NCBI GenBank assembly: GCA_965218945.1
Contig: OZ244718.1
Location: 2,418,001 to 2,482,000 of the forward strand
From: DAOUJW01 sp965218945
GTDB lineage: Bacteria; Chloroflexota; Dehalococcoidia; Lucifugimonadales; UBA2985
DNA length: 64,000 bases
Direction: 5' to 3'
The position numbers and the translations under genes were made by a program. Under the pieces are notes generated by a model. The model ran no database searches and was not told where the DNA came from. It saw nothing but the letters and a program-made list of their open reading frames with translations. The stretch's first letter is position 1, and each line of letters begins with the position of its first letter. Positions 9,301 through 16,989 of this stretch are shown here, piece by piece.

Positions 9301-9991
9301 GGTCCGTGGCGAGGGTATCTACGCTGACGATAATCAGGTTGCTCTCTTTTCCTTCAAAGGGATTGCGTAAACGGCTGTCCGAACCACTGACTATACGGAA
9401 ACCCAAGCGGAACAGATGACGTAACTCCCTCTCCCAGTTGCCTACTAGCCCCGCCGGCGGGACAATGAGAATGCGACGAATCAACCGCCGTGCAAGCATT
9501 TCCCTTATGTAGAGGCCAGTCATGATTGTCTTTCCTGCACCAGCATCGTCGGCTAGTAGGTACCTGAGAGGTGATTGGTTGAGCATATGCTTGTAGACGG
9601 CAAGACGTTGATGGGGAAGCGGTTCAATCCTGGACGTTTCGCTGGCGAATGCTGGATTGAAGAGGTGACCGAAGGAAAGGCGATGCGCCTCTGCAAGAGC
9701 CCAAAGTGCATCCGGATTGGCAGTGAAATCCAGAGACGGAGGCACGCGTGGCGCTTCCGCTATAGACGTACCTTGTTGTTCAGTCACGTCCGTGAACCGC
9801 TCCATCTCCAATATCTGCCTCCAAGACAGATTGCTGGGGCGAGACTGCCCGTTCTCCCAGCGATTTACCGATGTATAGGAGACGCCAAGAAGCTCAGCGA
9901 ACCGCACCTGAGTAAGGCCACTGAGTTCCCGAAGTTTTCTTACTCGCTGTGGGTAGTCGTTCGGTACGTCAGAGGAAGTAGATGAACTCAT
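6362..9991 (-). CDS. XRE-SNF2 family helicase with C-terminal DUF3883 domain
   Basis: The protein has about 1209 aa. I chose ATG 9991 (MSSSTSSDV) because an earlier in-frame ATG at 10057 lies inside the promoter. Residues about 15-65 form an XRE helix-turn-helix (VRKLRELSGLTQVRFAELLG, then SVNRWENGQSRPS). The SNF2 core has LADDAGAGKT (about residue 150), VVFDEAHKLS (about 250), LLLTATPHMG, and in the second lobe ATDAAGEGINLQFCWLMINY and RLEQRMGRIHRYGQ. A coiled-coil region follows. The C-terminus (about 1110-1200) has a DUF3883-like fold with LAHELAIEVKGRSGYGSIEL, resembling PD-(D/E)XK proteins. SNF2 translocases with DUF3883 occur in DISARM-like and other restriction loci. The N-terminal XRE fusion is unusual and suggests autoregulation or DNA-targeted loading. 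Confidence 0.9.
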   Translation of the reverse strand: MSSSTSSDVPNDYPQRVRKLRELSGLTQVRFAELLGVSYTSVNRWENGQSRPSNLSWRQILEMERFTDVTEQQGTSIAEAPRVPPSLDFTANPDALWALAEAHRLSFGHLFNPAFASETSRIEPLPHQRLAVYKHMLNQSPLRYLLADDAGAGKTIMTGLYIREMLARRLIRRILIVPPAGLVGNWERELRHLFRLGFRIVSGSDSRLRNPFEGKESNLIIVSVDTLATDRMVGRLGEPSTEAYDLVVFDEAHKLSANRRADLSVDKTDRYRLAEALAGVAVDDEQWSLPWSTQHLLLLTATPHMGRDFPYYSLWRLLLPDALSTYDAFTRFPSEARQRHFIRRTKEEMVHYNGKPIYPARQCDTLGYNLTQGVDGEQALYDATTDYLRTYYNRAKVLNRSAARLAMSVFQRRLASSTYALLRSFERRIDKLAGLIDRIRDGSLSEENLVRQQRGLDVRDVFETETADEQPWVDGGTEHEEEFEDQALQGIVGITLADLEDERLKVQELLDRARNLYDRGEESKFEKLREVLRNSAYSGEKFIIFTEHRDTALFLVRRLEGLGFTGQVASVHGGMPYQERERQVDVFRKPASEDGARFLVATDAAGEGINLQFCWLMINYDIPWNPARLEQRMGRIHRYGQAHDPVVVINLVAADTREGRVLKTLLEKLEAIREQLNSDKVFDVIGRLFEGVSIKDYLEQSLADGQTDAAVSRLEGSLTEDQVRAIQDRERSLFGEGGDVKRELAQLNDELGQEGYRRLLPGYVRRFVEKAAPLLDLRIEGDLETEFRLVPTQPGALDPLLPYLEAHSAEYEGLLTVNKAGHDRGGVWIHPGEPIFDQLSSYVTERFGTEGLNGSVFVDPYATEPYLFHIALVNVFQADDRRSNDESRMSESAPNDRAIETRLVGLRQYGEGSIEEWPVEHLLLLRGARNFAPGGEPLAAKAVGLVAEAKKYAEDTVIASRVEAHSQRLLEGMGERIGFVSRGFDFLAADLAAVRARLNERIHAGDQRAAEELDRVRERQRSLTEVRTERVSTIRAEPETIIPGEAKFLVHALVVPSEDPEEMEAHDAEVEAIAVRVATAYEERFGAVVQDVSRPNLARQAGLTSWPGFDLKSRRPQSQDNLAHELAIEVKGRSGYGSIELSDNEWSRACTLRDGYWLYVVFDCATPQPRLVRIRDPFGKLLARSHGSTAFTIAPADLMEASEPDEVGV

Positions 9992-10021
9992 AGAGCATCC
10001 TAAAATAGTCTGAGAGTATCT

Positions 10022-10050
10022 ATTATAACAACATGTCGAATGCCTGCCAA
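10022..10050 (-). promoter_or_regulatory. sigma-70 promoter of the defence operon
   Basis: On the minus strand, TTGGCA (10050-10045) is followed by exactly 17 bp and a perfect TATAAT (10027-10022). The predicted start of transcription is near 10015, about 24 bp before the helicase ATG at 9991. This gives a short leader and supports the chosen start. I found no stronger promoter-like site in the window. Confidence 0.75.
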
Positions 10051-10057
10051 ATATCAT

Positions 10058-10379
10058 ATGCCAAACGCTACATAGCGTCTTACAATTCGAGCACTTGGCT
10101 TTTATATTGTCACAGCAAGAGCCTAGCTATAGCTAGAGTAATCGTCGCCTAATTCTGGTAGGGATCTTTAGGCGCGGAATTCTATGTTCTGACCTTACCT
10201 CGAAGTTAGTATCATTGGCTAGTAGAGTCCAGCCAGTGGTGGAGGCTCAATCATCACATCGTAGGCTGCCACACCCTATCAGCATCCAAGTAGGCTGTGC
10301 AGACACATTATCGCAGCTGGGCTCCGCGAAGACTGGGCTGGTTATAACCCGACTCTGATCCGCCTCGCCACAACGACCC
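10058..10379. promoter_or_regulatory. intergenic region with two palindromes upstream of the defence promoter
   Basis: I see no gene in these 322 bp. ACGCTA-CA-TAGCGT (10065-10078) is a 14-bp dyad ending 15 bp upstream of the -35 box. CTAGCTATAGCTAG (10123-10136) is a perfect 14-bp palindrome. Both are plausible operators for the XRE domain fused to the helicase, but no binding evidence exists. The region is visibly more AT-rich than the DNA around it. Confidence 0.45.
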
Positions 10380-11303
10380 TTACCCACGGAAGTTCCGCCG
10401 CATCTCGGATATGTACCGGCGGCCCAGCCAGTCCCCGTTCTCTGCCAGCCAGTCGCTCAGCCTGGAAGTGCCGGTCGGCGATTCCCCGGATGTCAGCAGC
10501 CCAGCCATAAGTCCCTCAACTTCGTCGCGGGTGAGCGCCATGTCGCGCATCAGCAGGCCGACCAGCCGGGTCAAGGCGAGGCCCACCGACGGGGGCGTGT
10601 GGACCAACCGCGCGCGGACGCCCATCGAAGCGGCCAGCAGGCGAAGCAGGGCCTCGAAGGAGATCGTGTCCGGCCCGGCCGCGTCAGCAACGGAGCTCTC
10701 GCTCTGAGAGCCGGCCTCCACGGCCTGGGCCGCAACGTCTTCCACGTAGACGGGCTGGACCGGGTAGTCGCCGCTCCCGTAGACGGGGAAGACGGGAAAG
10801 CGCCGCAGCGCCCAAGCCATGTTGTTGAGCAGCAGGTCGCCTTCGCCGAATACCAGGGTCGGCCTGATGATGGCGTAGGGGACACCGAGGCCCTTCAGCA
10901 TATCCTCCACCCTGGCCTTGCCTCTGAAGTAGGGGAGGGCGGACTCCGGGGAGGGGTTCGTCACCGAGAAGTGGACTATCCTGCTGACGCCAGCCCTCTC
11001 AGCGGCCTCGAACAGCGTCCTGGTGTTCTCGACCGCGAGGTAGAAGGTGATCCTGCCATGCGCGTAACGCACCCAGTAGGTGTTGTAGAAGACACCCGCT
11101 CCCTGCATCGAACGGCATAGCCCATCGGAGTCGGAGAAGTCCAGTGGGGCCACCTCCACACGGCCGCCGAAGGGGTTCTCCGCATCGGGGTTGCGGGTAA
11201 GCGTCCGGACGCGGACGCCCTGGTCGAGCAGACGCCGGATGACATACCTGCCCGTGTAGCTGAATGCGCCGGTGACGACGGCGAGGTCGGGGTGCGGCGT
11301 CAT
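10380..11303 (-). CDS. NAD(P)-binding epimerase/NmrA-like atypical short-chain dehydrogenase
   Basis: The protein has 307 aa from ATG 11303, which is preceded by AAGGAG at a good distance. An in-frame extension to 11564 is a decayed fragment of other genes and is excluded. The N-terminus has a Rossmann fold with VTGAFSYTGRYVIRRLLDQG and RTLTRNP. VFYNTYWVRYAHG and IVHFSVTNPSPESALPYFRGK place it among atypical SDRs, where YxxxK is shifted and IIRPTLVFGEGD is conserved. Members include complex I assembly NDUFA9-like proteins and sugar or lipid epimerases. The substrate is not predictable. The gene stands alone. Confidence 0.85.
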   Translation of the reverse strand: MTPHPDLAVVTGAFSYTGRYVIRRLLDQGVRVRTLTRNPDAENPFGGRVEVAPLDFSDSDGLCRSMQGAGVFYNTYWVRYAHGRITFYLAVENTRTLFEAAERAGVSRIVHFSVTNPSPESALPYFRGKARVEDMLKGLGVPYAIIRPTLVFGEGDLLLNNMAWALRRFPVFPVYGSGDYPVQPVYVEDVAAQAVEAGSQSESSVADAAGPDTISFEALLRLLAASMGVRARLVHTPPSVGLALTRLVGLLMRDMALTRDEVEGLMAGLLTSGESPTGTSRLSDWLAENGDWLGRRYISEMRRNFRG

Positions 11304-11328
11304 GTTCGACTCCTTGTTGCGGCCCCTG

Positions 11329-11564
11329 TCACGGCGACATCCCCTTCGGCATCCGGTAGACGACGCGAGGCTCGGTGAGGATGTACCTGGGGTTGCCTGT
11401 GGCGTCGCCCAGCTTTTGGCGCAGGTTCTTGACGATGGTTCCGCACCCGTCCCGAGCCGCCGATTCTTCCCAGGCCCCACACCCCTTGGAGAAGGTGCTC
11501 GTGAGTCAGCGCTCGACCGGCGTTTCAGGTCGTCATCCAGGCTGCGGACGGTCATGGTTGCCAT
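11329..11564 (-). pseudogene. composite remnant: FitA-like antitoxin start joined to an OmpR-type winged-helix tail
   Basis: A good ribosome-binding site (GGAGGACAG) precedes ATG 11564, and the first codons read MATMTVRSLDDDLKRR, the start of a FitA/Arc-like antitoxin. The homology then stops. Further down, in another frame, 11329-11430 encodes IVKNLRQKLGDATGNP, RYILTEPRVVYRMPKG and a TGA stop, the end of an OmpR/PhoB winged-helix domain. The fragments are in different frames with no intact gene between them, so I read this as debris of two genes. Confidence 0.6.
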
Positions 11565-11950
11565 AGACTGTCCTCCGAGTGCATTGTACAGGCATTATAG
11601 CCCTATTGCATCGCAGCCACTGCGGACAGCCGGCGAGGTTAGTGATGAATAGACTGCTCGGACAAGGGCACAGGTAATACCACCGGAACGGGGAGGCCAG
11701 AGCTACTTTACGTGAACAGGAGTATTCGCTTTTGCGAGAAACTAACAACCTACCGGCGTTCCCGAGTCAGACTCGATGCGCCCGCTACGACATATGAGTT
11801 GTTATACTAAGTAGTAGAGGGGTTAGTCCAGCGTTCCACCAGGAGATTGGAGTCCCTCAAGTGATACGCTTGCGTGAAACCTCGGAGGGTCCAATAGGGG
11901 AGAATGGGAGATCGAACCAGGTCTTGCGGTGCTCCTCAGCGCCAAAAGCT
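11565..11950. other. intergenic, no gene recognised
   Basis: These 386 bp separate the antitoxin remnant from the recombinase module. I see only short frames and no convincing promoter pair. TATACT near 11796 could be a -10 element but lacks a matching -35. Confidence 0.4.
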
Positions 11951-11982
11951 AAAGCGTGCACAAATGCAGTTATACACGCTTT
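11951..11982 (+). repeat. left dif-like inverted site flanking the tyrosine recombinase
   Basis: Two 13-bp arms, AAAGCGTGCACAA and TTATACACGCTTT, surround a 6-bp centre ATGCAG. The arms are inverted copies with two mismatches. Two arms around a 6-bp spacer with ...AA/TTAT... borders is the layout of XerC/XerD sites. The reverse complement is repeated at 13428-13459, beyond the recombinase gene. Confidence 0.6.
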
Positions 11983-12267
11983 AACTTTCCGATCAGGAAT
12001 GTGGGAAGGAGACAGATGCTGTTTGGGACGGCAGACCTCGCCGGCCGCAATTGCGCCGGCTCTCACCTGCAAGAAGACCGTCCTGTCCTCGACGACGTAG
12101 GCGCTCAGAAACACGGCTGCGCGCCTTCTTTTTCGTTTGAGCCTGAGATCACCAGGTTCGCAGGAATCGCGGACTCAGAGCGCCCCGCCTATTTCCAGCG
12201 GCCAGCCGTGGCTGGTGAGAACGGATTTCGACACAGGCTACAAGGGGAAGCCGTCCCGGGCGCGCCC

Positions 12268-13272
12268 ATGTCCACCACACAGCTCGCCTGCCCCATTGGG
12301 ACCGAGGTCAGACCCAGCTGTTCACCAGATCGCACCCTCTATCTGAAGGAATCCGACATAGGAAACCTCAGGGAGGTTCTCGGTCACGAGGTCGCCCGGA
12401 ACACCAGGAGAAACTACGGCGTTCAGTGGCAGAATTTCATTGCCTGGGCGTTGATCAATGGAGTGCAAGCGCTTCCCGCCGAATCGGTGCAGGTCGCCGC
12501 CTACCTTGCCGAGCGCATAGAAGAGAACGGCCATAAGCCCGCAACCCTTCAGACCGCTGCCGCCGCGATAGCTTTCGTACACAAAGGCGCCGGACTCAAT
12601 GATCCATGCGCCAGCCCGGAGGTGAAGAGAACCCTCAGAGGGGCCACGCGCAAGGCGGGCATGTCACAGAAGCAAGCGGAGGCATTGACCGTTGAGATGC
12701 TGGAGGTTATACGGTCCACTGTTTACAATCCCCGCCCGGGGAGGGGCGGCAGGTTGGAGAGCCGACAATCCGCCATGTGCAGAGGCAATTTGGATATAGC
12801 TCTGATCAGCGTCATGCGGGATGCCATGTTGAGGGTTTCCGAGGCCGCGGGACTCACCTGGAGTGACATCGAGATGGAGCACGATGGAACGGGACGACTC
12901 CTTATCAGGCGCTCCAAGACGGATAGTGAAGGCCTGGGGTCGGTCGCATTCGTGTCAGCCCAGACCATGGCGGCGCTAGGTTTGATACGAAAGGGAAAGG
13001 CCGACTCGGAAAGCGTGTTTGAATTGCGCCCAAACCGGATCTCCACGCGCATCAAGAGAGCAGCACAAGATGCAGGGCTTGGGGACAGCTTCAGCGGTCA
13101 CTCTCCACGCGTGGGTATGGCCAGGGACCTGGCGAGAGTGGGAATCGAGCTGCCCAGCCTGATGACCGCCGGGCGGTGGCGTTCACCCGCTATGCCGGCG
13201 CACTATATTCGCAACGAAGTGGCTGGCAGAGGCGCTGTGGCACAGTTCTATGGTCAGCACCGACCGTCCTGA
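12268..13272 (+). CDS. tyrosine-type site-specific recombinase/integrase
   Basis: The protein has 334 aa from ATG 12268. The frame stays open upstream to about 11956 but without recognisable homology, and no start has a clear ribosome-binding site, so the start is uncertain. Residues about 30-110 form the SAM-like core-binding domain (NTRRNYGVQWQNFIAWALINGV). The catalytic domain has Arg in MLRVSEAAGLTWSDIEM, Lys in RRSKTD, SGHSPRVGMARDLA as the H-x-x-R box, GRWRSPAM with Trp in place of the second His, and Tyr in HYIR. All expected residues are present, so it is probably active. It lies inside a 1.5-kb module bounded by inverted dif-like repeats and may act on them. Confidence 0.85.
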   Translation: MSTTQLACPIGTEVRPSCSPDRTLYLKESDIGNLREVLGHEVARNTRRNYGVQWQNFIAWALINGVQALPAESVQVAAYLAERIEENGHKPATLQTAAAAIAFVHKGAGLNDPCASPEVKRTLRGATRKAGMSQKQAEALTVEMLEVIRSTVYNPRPGRGGRLESRQSAMCRGNLDIALISVMRDAMLRVSEAAGLTWSDIEMEHDGTGRLLIRRSKTDSEGLGSVAFVSAQTMAALGLIRKGKADSESVFELRPNRISTRIKRAAQDAGLGDSFSGHSPRVGMARDLARVGIELPSLMTAGRWRSPAMPAHYIRNEVAGRGAVAQFYGQHRPS

Positions 13273-13427
13273 GAGGCCGGAATCCAGACAAGGAAGGCAA
13301 CCCGACCGGTGAGGGCAGCCAGTCTCAATACTGATGGGCGAGCGGCAAAAGTTGACTTTGTGGGTAGTCTATGATAGTTTCAGACACGATTCCCTATTTC
13401 AGCGCAACCGAAGAAAAAAGGAGCCCA

Positions 13428-13459
13428 AAAGCGTGTATAACTGCATTTATACACATCAT
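13428..13459 (-). repeat. right dif-like inverted site flanking the tyrosine recombinase
   Basis: AAAGCGTGTATAA, the 6-bp centre CTGCAT, then TTATACACATCAT. The first 21 bp match the reverse complement of the left site (11951-11982) exactly. The inner arms GTGTATAA/TTATACAC are perfect inverted repeats. The two sites are in opposite orientation. Confidence 0.6.
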
Positions 13460-13524
13460 GAGTGCAAGACCGAGTTCTCCGTCTTCCAATCAACACAAAA
13501 AAGTACGGTTCTCATGGGCGGTCG

Positions 13525-13791
13525 CTACTCCGCACCCTCGGCGGCCTCTGGAAGCATCACTTCTATGCCGCCGGGAACAGAATAGGCCAGCCGCATGATG
13601 TGCCAGACCTCCCCGCCAGTCGGGATCGTCCCCTCACGCCATGCTGTCACGCGTTCGTTCGGGACGCCTAGGCGCTCCGCGAACTCCTCCCATGTCAGTC
13701 CTGCGAGCTCTATGAGCCTCTCCAGCCGCTCTGGATAGTCCTTCGGGAAGAGCTCTGGGTAAGAGCCCTCTGTCCGCTCACGTGAGTCCAT
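13525..13791 (-). CDS. small XRE-like helix-turn-helix regulator
   Basis: The protein has 88 aa. A strong ribosome-binding site (AAGGAGGAGG) sits just before ATG 13791. The core YPERLERLIELAGLTWEEFAERLGV, VPNERVTAWREGTIP is a lambda-repressor-like helix-turn-helix, followed by a conserved tail SVPGGIEVMLPE. It resembles the proteins at 44479-44838 and 59808-60134, so it belongs to a small family spread over the mobile parts of this window. The target is unknown. It lies next to the recombinase module and could control it. Confidence 0.8.
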   Translation of the reverse strand: MDSRERTEGSYPELFPKDYPERLERLIELAGLTWEEFAERLGVPNERVTAWREGTIPTGGEVWHIMRLAYSVPGGIEVMLPEAAEGAE

Positions 13792-14037
13792 AGTCCCACC
13801 TCCTCCTTACTCTGGACCCGTATCAGGCCCTCGTTCGGCAGCGTCCCCAAGACCCTCCGGCACCCGCATGGCCTATTTTACCAGTGACGGCATGGCTGCC
13901 GCCGTTCGGCGTTCCGCCATCCTGCCGGTACTTTCAACTGCTGGGGATCACCCCCTGGTAGGAGGCCCCCTCCTCCAGATAGAAGACTTTACGAACGGTG
14001 TGTTCTCCGCAGCCACAGCCCACACGGTAGGGGGACT

Positions 14038-15204
14038 TCAGTCCACCGGGAGCGGCAGCCGCACCCACAGAGGCATGTGGTCGCTCACCTTATGCTCGAA
14101 CCTCGCCGTGAAGCTCGATCTTTCAGAGGACGAGAGTTCCAGGTACGGACTATCCAGTATCGCCTCGCTGAAGAGGTTGCCGAATTCAAACACCCCGTAG
14201 TCCGGCCCTCTGGCCTCGGCCCCCATTGTCGCGTTGTCCATGTATGTCGGCAGACGCGAATCCCGGTTGAACAGGCCAATCTGGTCGAAGGTCTCCGACA
14301 TCCGGGCGTTGGTCCGGAAGACCTCCTCGCGGTCCGGATGGATATCGAGGAAGGGGAAGTTGACGTTGGCCCCGTCCAACTCCCCGTTCAGCGACTTGAT
14401 TCGCTCCTCTATCCGCCCCCGATCCCTGGCGGGATTGTCGTAGTCCAGGTTGAGGTCGCCCAGCAGCATGAAGTTGGGGTAGTAGGCGTGACTCTGGGTC
14501 CTGAACCGGCTCATGATCCAGTCGACCAGGGCGTTGAACTCCTGGCGCCGGTCGTCGATGTAGTTCCCGAAGTAGAGATGGGCATTGACGGCCATGAGCT
14601 CATACGGCCGGGTGCCAGGATGCCCGGGTATGCGGAACGCCACGCAGAAGGGTTGGCGGATGAAGGACAGGAAGACGCTCAGCTTGAGCCTCGGCTTGGT
14701 CTTGCGCCTTCCCGACCGGTAGTCCGCAAGCCTCTTCGAGTACGGCCCCAGGTCGTCGACAAACGCCTCGTAGTTGCCGGCGATGGAGTCGATGACCTTG
14801 GTGCGGTCGTAGGTGACGTCGCTGGCCACCTCCATCCGTTCCACCGTATTCCAGCGGTAGATGAATCCAAGCCGCTCCCCCAGTCCCGGCTCACCGGGAA
14901 ACACCCCGGTCAGGTCCGAGACCACCAGGCTGAACTCCGGCCCAAGCAGGGACATCAACCGCCGCAGTCCGCTGAGGTCGTCCATGATCTCCTGAACGGC
15001 CAGCAGGTCGAAGCTGCGGCAGACGTCGGCCAGGAACTCCCAGGTGTCGGGGCTGCGGCTCCGGGATGACCCCAACTTTCGTATGTTGAAGGACCCCAGG
15101 AGCACCGAGCCGTACTCCCTCTGCGGCAGCCCGTACCGCCGTGGGTCTTCGTCCAGTCTGGCCTTGATTAGTTTCCAATCGGCTGATGTGAATTGCCTGG
15201 CCAT
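14038..15204 (-). CDS. endonuclease/exonuclease/phosphatase family protein
   Basis: The protein has 388 aa from ATG 15204 (MARQFTSADWK). GGAGG lies 6 bp before this ATG and overlaps an alternative ATG at 15216. The DNase I-like fold is shown by LGSFNIRKLG (Asn), LLAVQEIMDD (catalytic Glu), NAHLYFG, LLGDLNLDYDNP (Asp/Asn) and the C-terminal KVSDHMPLWVRL (Asp-His pair). Family members cleave nucleic acids, phospholipids or phosphoinositides. There is no signal peptide or membrane segment, so it is cytosolic, and the substrate cannot be told. No partner genes are apparent. Confidence 0.88.
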   Translation of the reverse strand: MARQFTSADWKLIKARLDEDPRRYGLPQREYGSVLLGSFNIRKLGSSRSRSPDTWEFLADVCRSFDLLAVQEIMDDLSGLRRLMSLLGPEFSLVVSDLTGVFPGEPGLGERLGFIYRWNTVERMEVASDVTYDRTKVIDSIAGNYEAFVDDLGPYSKRLADYRSGRRKTKPRLKLSVFLSFIRQPFCVAFRIPGHPGTRPYELMAVNAHLYFGNYIDDRRQEFNALVDWIMSRFRTQSHAYYPNFMLLGDLNLDYDNPARDRGRIEERIKSLNGELDGANVNFPFLDIHPDREEVFRTNARMSETFDQIGLFNRDSRLPTYMDNATMGAEARGPDYGVFEFGNLFSEAILDSPYLELSSSERSSFTARFEHKVSDHMPLWVRLPLPVD

Positions 15205-15221
15205 TCTGTCCTCCATTCAAG

Positions 15222-15420
15222 TCAAGATAAGTCGTTAGCGCCGTCAACGTAAGGTGTGCCCTCGTGCGGGGTTGTGATGTCCCCCTCCTGCTCCTCTCCC
15301 TTCTCCATCCGGTAGCCGCCCCTGGGCTCGGCGAAGATAAAGGCCGGGTCTGATGCGTCGTCGCCCAGCTTGCGGCGGAGCTGCGTCGCCGCGTGGGCAA
15401 CCGCTCAAGTTGCCGAAGCA
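15222..15420 (-). pseudogene. remnant of an OmpR-type winged-helix regulator
   Basis: On the minus strand 15407-15222 reads AATQLRRKLGDDASDPAF, IFAEPRGGYRMEKGE, and ends at TGA 15222, the C-terminal wing of an OmpR/PhoB domain. The upstream continuation (IWAVPRGLLRQLERLP) is in another frame, so the gene is frameshifted and lacks its receiver domain. It is the second such remnant here, after 11329-11430. Confidence 0.55.
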
Positions 15421-15770
15421 GCCCGCGCGGCACAGCCCAAATCACCTCCTCACCGTCCCTAGCGTAACCGACCCATCTCGAACTTTCCCGGCCCCCCCCT
15501 CCAGTATGAGCCACAGACTGCCCCTCATGACAGGGCAAGGCATAGACAAATGCCTATAATCGGTATGGTTCATACGCCCTTGATGCCTTCAGCTCATTGG
15601 ACTAAATTCTAGGATATGAATGCTGGACGGGTATTTGCACCTGGCCGGTTTGCCTACTTTGGCCCTCTCCTTTCGAGACTGAGGCCACTGCTCCGGGTGG
15701 AGGGAGGACATATCGCATTCCAGCCGCAATCTGCCGGAATCCAATCCGATGGAGACGAGTCCTGAATCCA
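15421..15770. promoter_or_regulatory. upstream region of the two-component genes with a TAGACA-AA-TGCCTA dyad and TATAAT
   Basis: The dyad TAGACAAATGCCTA lies at 15543-15556 and runs into TATAAT at 15555-15560, a perfect -10 element. I see no good -35 at 16-18 bp, which would fit an activator-dependent or regulated promoter. The same dyad is clustered at 18054-18125. Otherwise no gene is visible in this stretch. Confidence 0.45.
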
Positions 15771-16988
15771 GTGAGCACAGCGGCCAGCGCGCTTCCAGCC
15801 TTCCTTCGCAGCTTCGACCTGCCGGAGCCGGGCGAGCTGCGCCGCGTGGCCAGGGTCTATGTCTGGGGACGCTGGTTCGTCCGGTCTATTGCCGCGTTCG
15901 CCTGGCTGTACCCGCTCAACGTCGACGAGGTGGTGTATGGGCCGAACGTGGCCCTTGCAATACTGCTGCTCGCCACCAACGGATACCTGCACTACCGGCT
16001 CGCCACGGAAAGGACCGTGTCCTGGCGGTGGATGCTTGCGCTGAGCGCCCTGGACCTGGCGATGCTGAGCGGCGGCGTTGCGGCGCACCGGGGGTACGAG
16101 TCCCCCTTCTTCGTGGGGTACTACCCATCCCTCGCCATGTTCGCAGTGGTCTTCGGGTCGGTCAGGCTCACCCTCGTCTGGGTCACGATGGCGGCGGCCG
16201 TCTACGCGGCGCTCTGCCTCGCGGTGGAGCCCGGTCTGGACTTCTCGGCCAATGATGAGGAGATACTGCTCATACGGGTAGCCGGGATGTACACGGTGGT
16301 GGTTGTGGTCAACCTGATCTCCAGGGTGGAGCGCATCAGGAGGATGGAGGCTGTGGAGAGGGAGCGGGCGCTTCAGAGGGAGCGGATCGAGCTCTCCCAC
16401 GCCATCCACAACACGATGGCACAGTCCGCCTACATGATCGGGGTGGGCATCGAGCGGGCGAAGGAGCTTGCCGACAGGTCCGACGAGGAGCTGATGTTAA
16501 CGCTCGACGAGACCTCGGCCCTGTCCAGGTCGGCGATGTGGGAGATGAGGCACCCGATGGAGATCGGGGAGATCTTCGAGGGGATGGAGCTTGGCGGGGT
16601 GCTGGAGTCGCTGGCGGCGACCTTCTCGACCATCTCCTCCATTCCCGCCGAGTTGGTGCAGTCGGGCGTCGAGCCGCCCCTGCCCATCGCGACGCGGGGC
16701 GCGCTGTTCTCCATCGCCTTCAACGCCCTGACCAACGCCCTCCGCCACTCCCATGCGAGTCACGTCCGCGTCGGCCTCGACTTCGAGCGCGACGGCCTGC
16801 GGATGTCGATTGCCGACGATGGGGCCGGCCTCCCAGACGACTACGCGACGCGCGGCCAGGGCTTCAGGAACATGCGGGAGGACGCCGAGCGCATGGGCGG
16901 CACGCTCATCGTGGAGACGGGCGGGCCCCAATGGAGGACCGCGGTGACCTACGTGCTTCCCTATAGGCATATGAGAGGAGGGAGCTGA
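15771..16988 (+). CDS. NarL-family sensor histidine kinase (HisKA_3 type)
   Basis: The protein has 405 aa from a GTG start. The N-terminal 170 residues contain about five or six hydrophobic segments (for example LALSALDLAMLSGGVAA and GMYTVVVVVNLI), so it is a membrane sensor without a large external domain. A short coiled coil leads to the phosphoacceptor ELSHAIHNTMAQ (His at about residue 210). The ATPase part has NALTNALRHSHASHV (N box) and IADDGAGLPDDYATRGQGF (G box). It should autophosphorylate and pass phosphate to the response regulator encoded 1 bp downstream. The signal is unknown. DNA dyads before and after the pair suggest autoregulation. Confidence 0.9.
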   Translation: MSTAASALPAFLRSFDLPEPGELRRVARVYVWGRWFVRSIAAFAWLYPLNVDEVVYGPNVALAILLLATNGYLHYRLATERTVSWRWMLALSALDLAMLSGGVAAHRGYESPFFVGYYPSLAMFAVVFGSVRLTLVWVTMAAAVYAALCLAVEPGLDFSANDEEILLIRVAGMYTVVVVVNLISRVERIRRMEAVERERALQRERIELSHAIHNTMAQSAYMIGVGIERAKELADRSDEELMLTLDETSALSRSAMWEMRHPMEIGEIFEGMELGGVLESLAATFSTISSIPAELVQSGVEPPLPIATRGALFSIAFNALTNALRHSHASHVRVGLDFERDGLRMSIADDGAGLPDDYATRGQGFRNMREDAERMGGTLIVETGGPQWRTAVTYVLPYRHMRGGS

Positions 16989-16989
16989 A

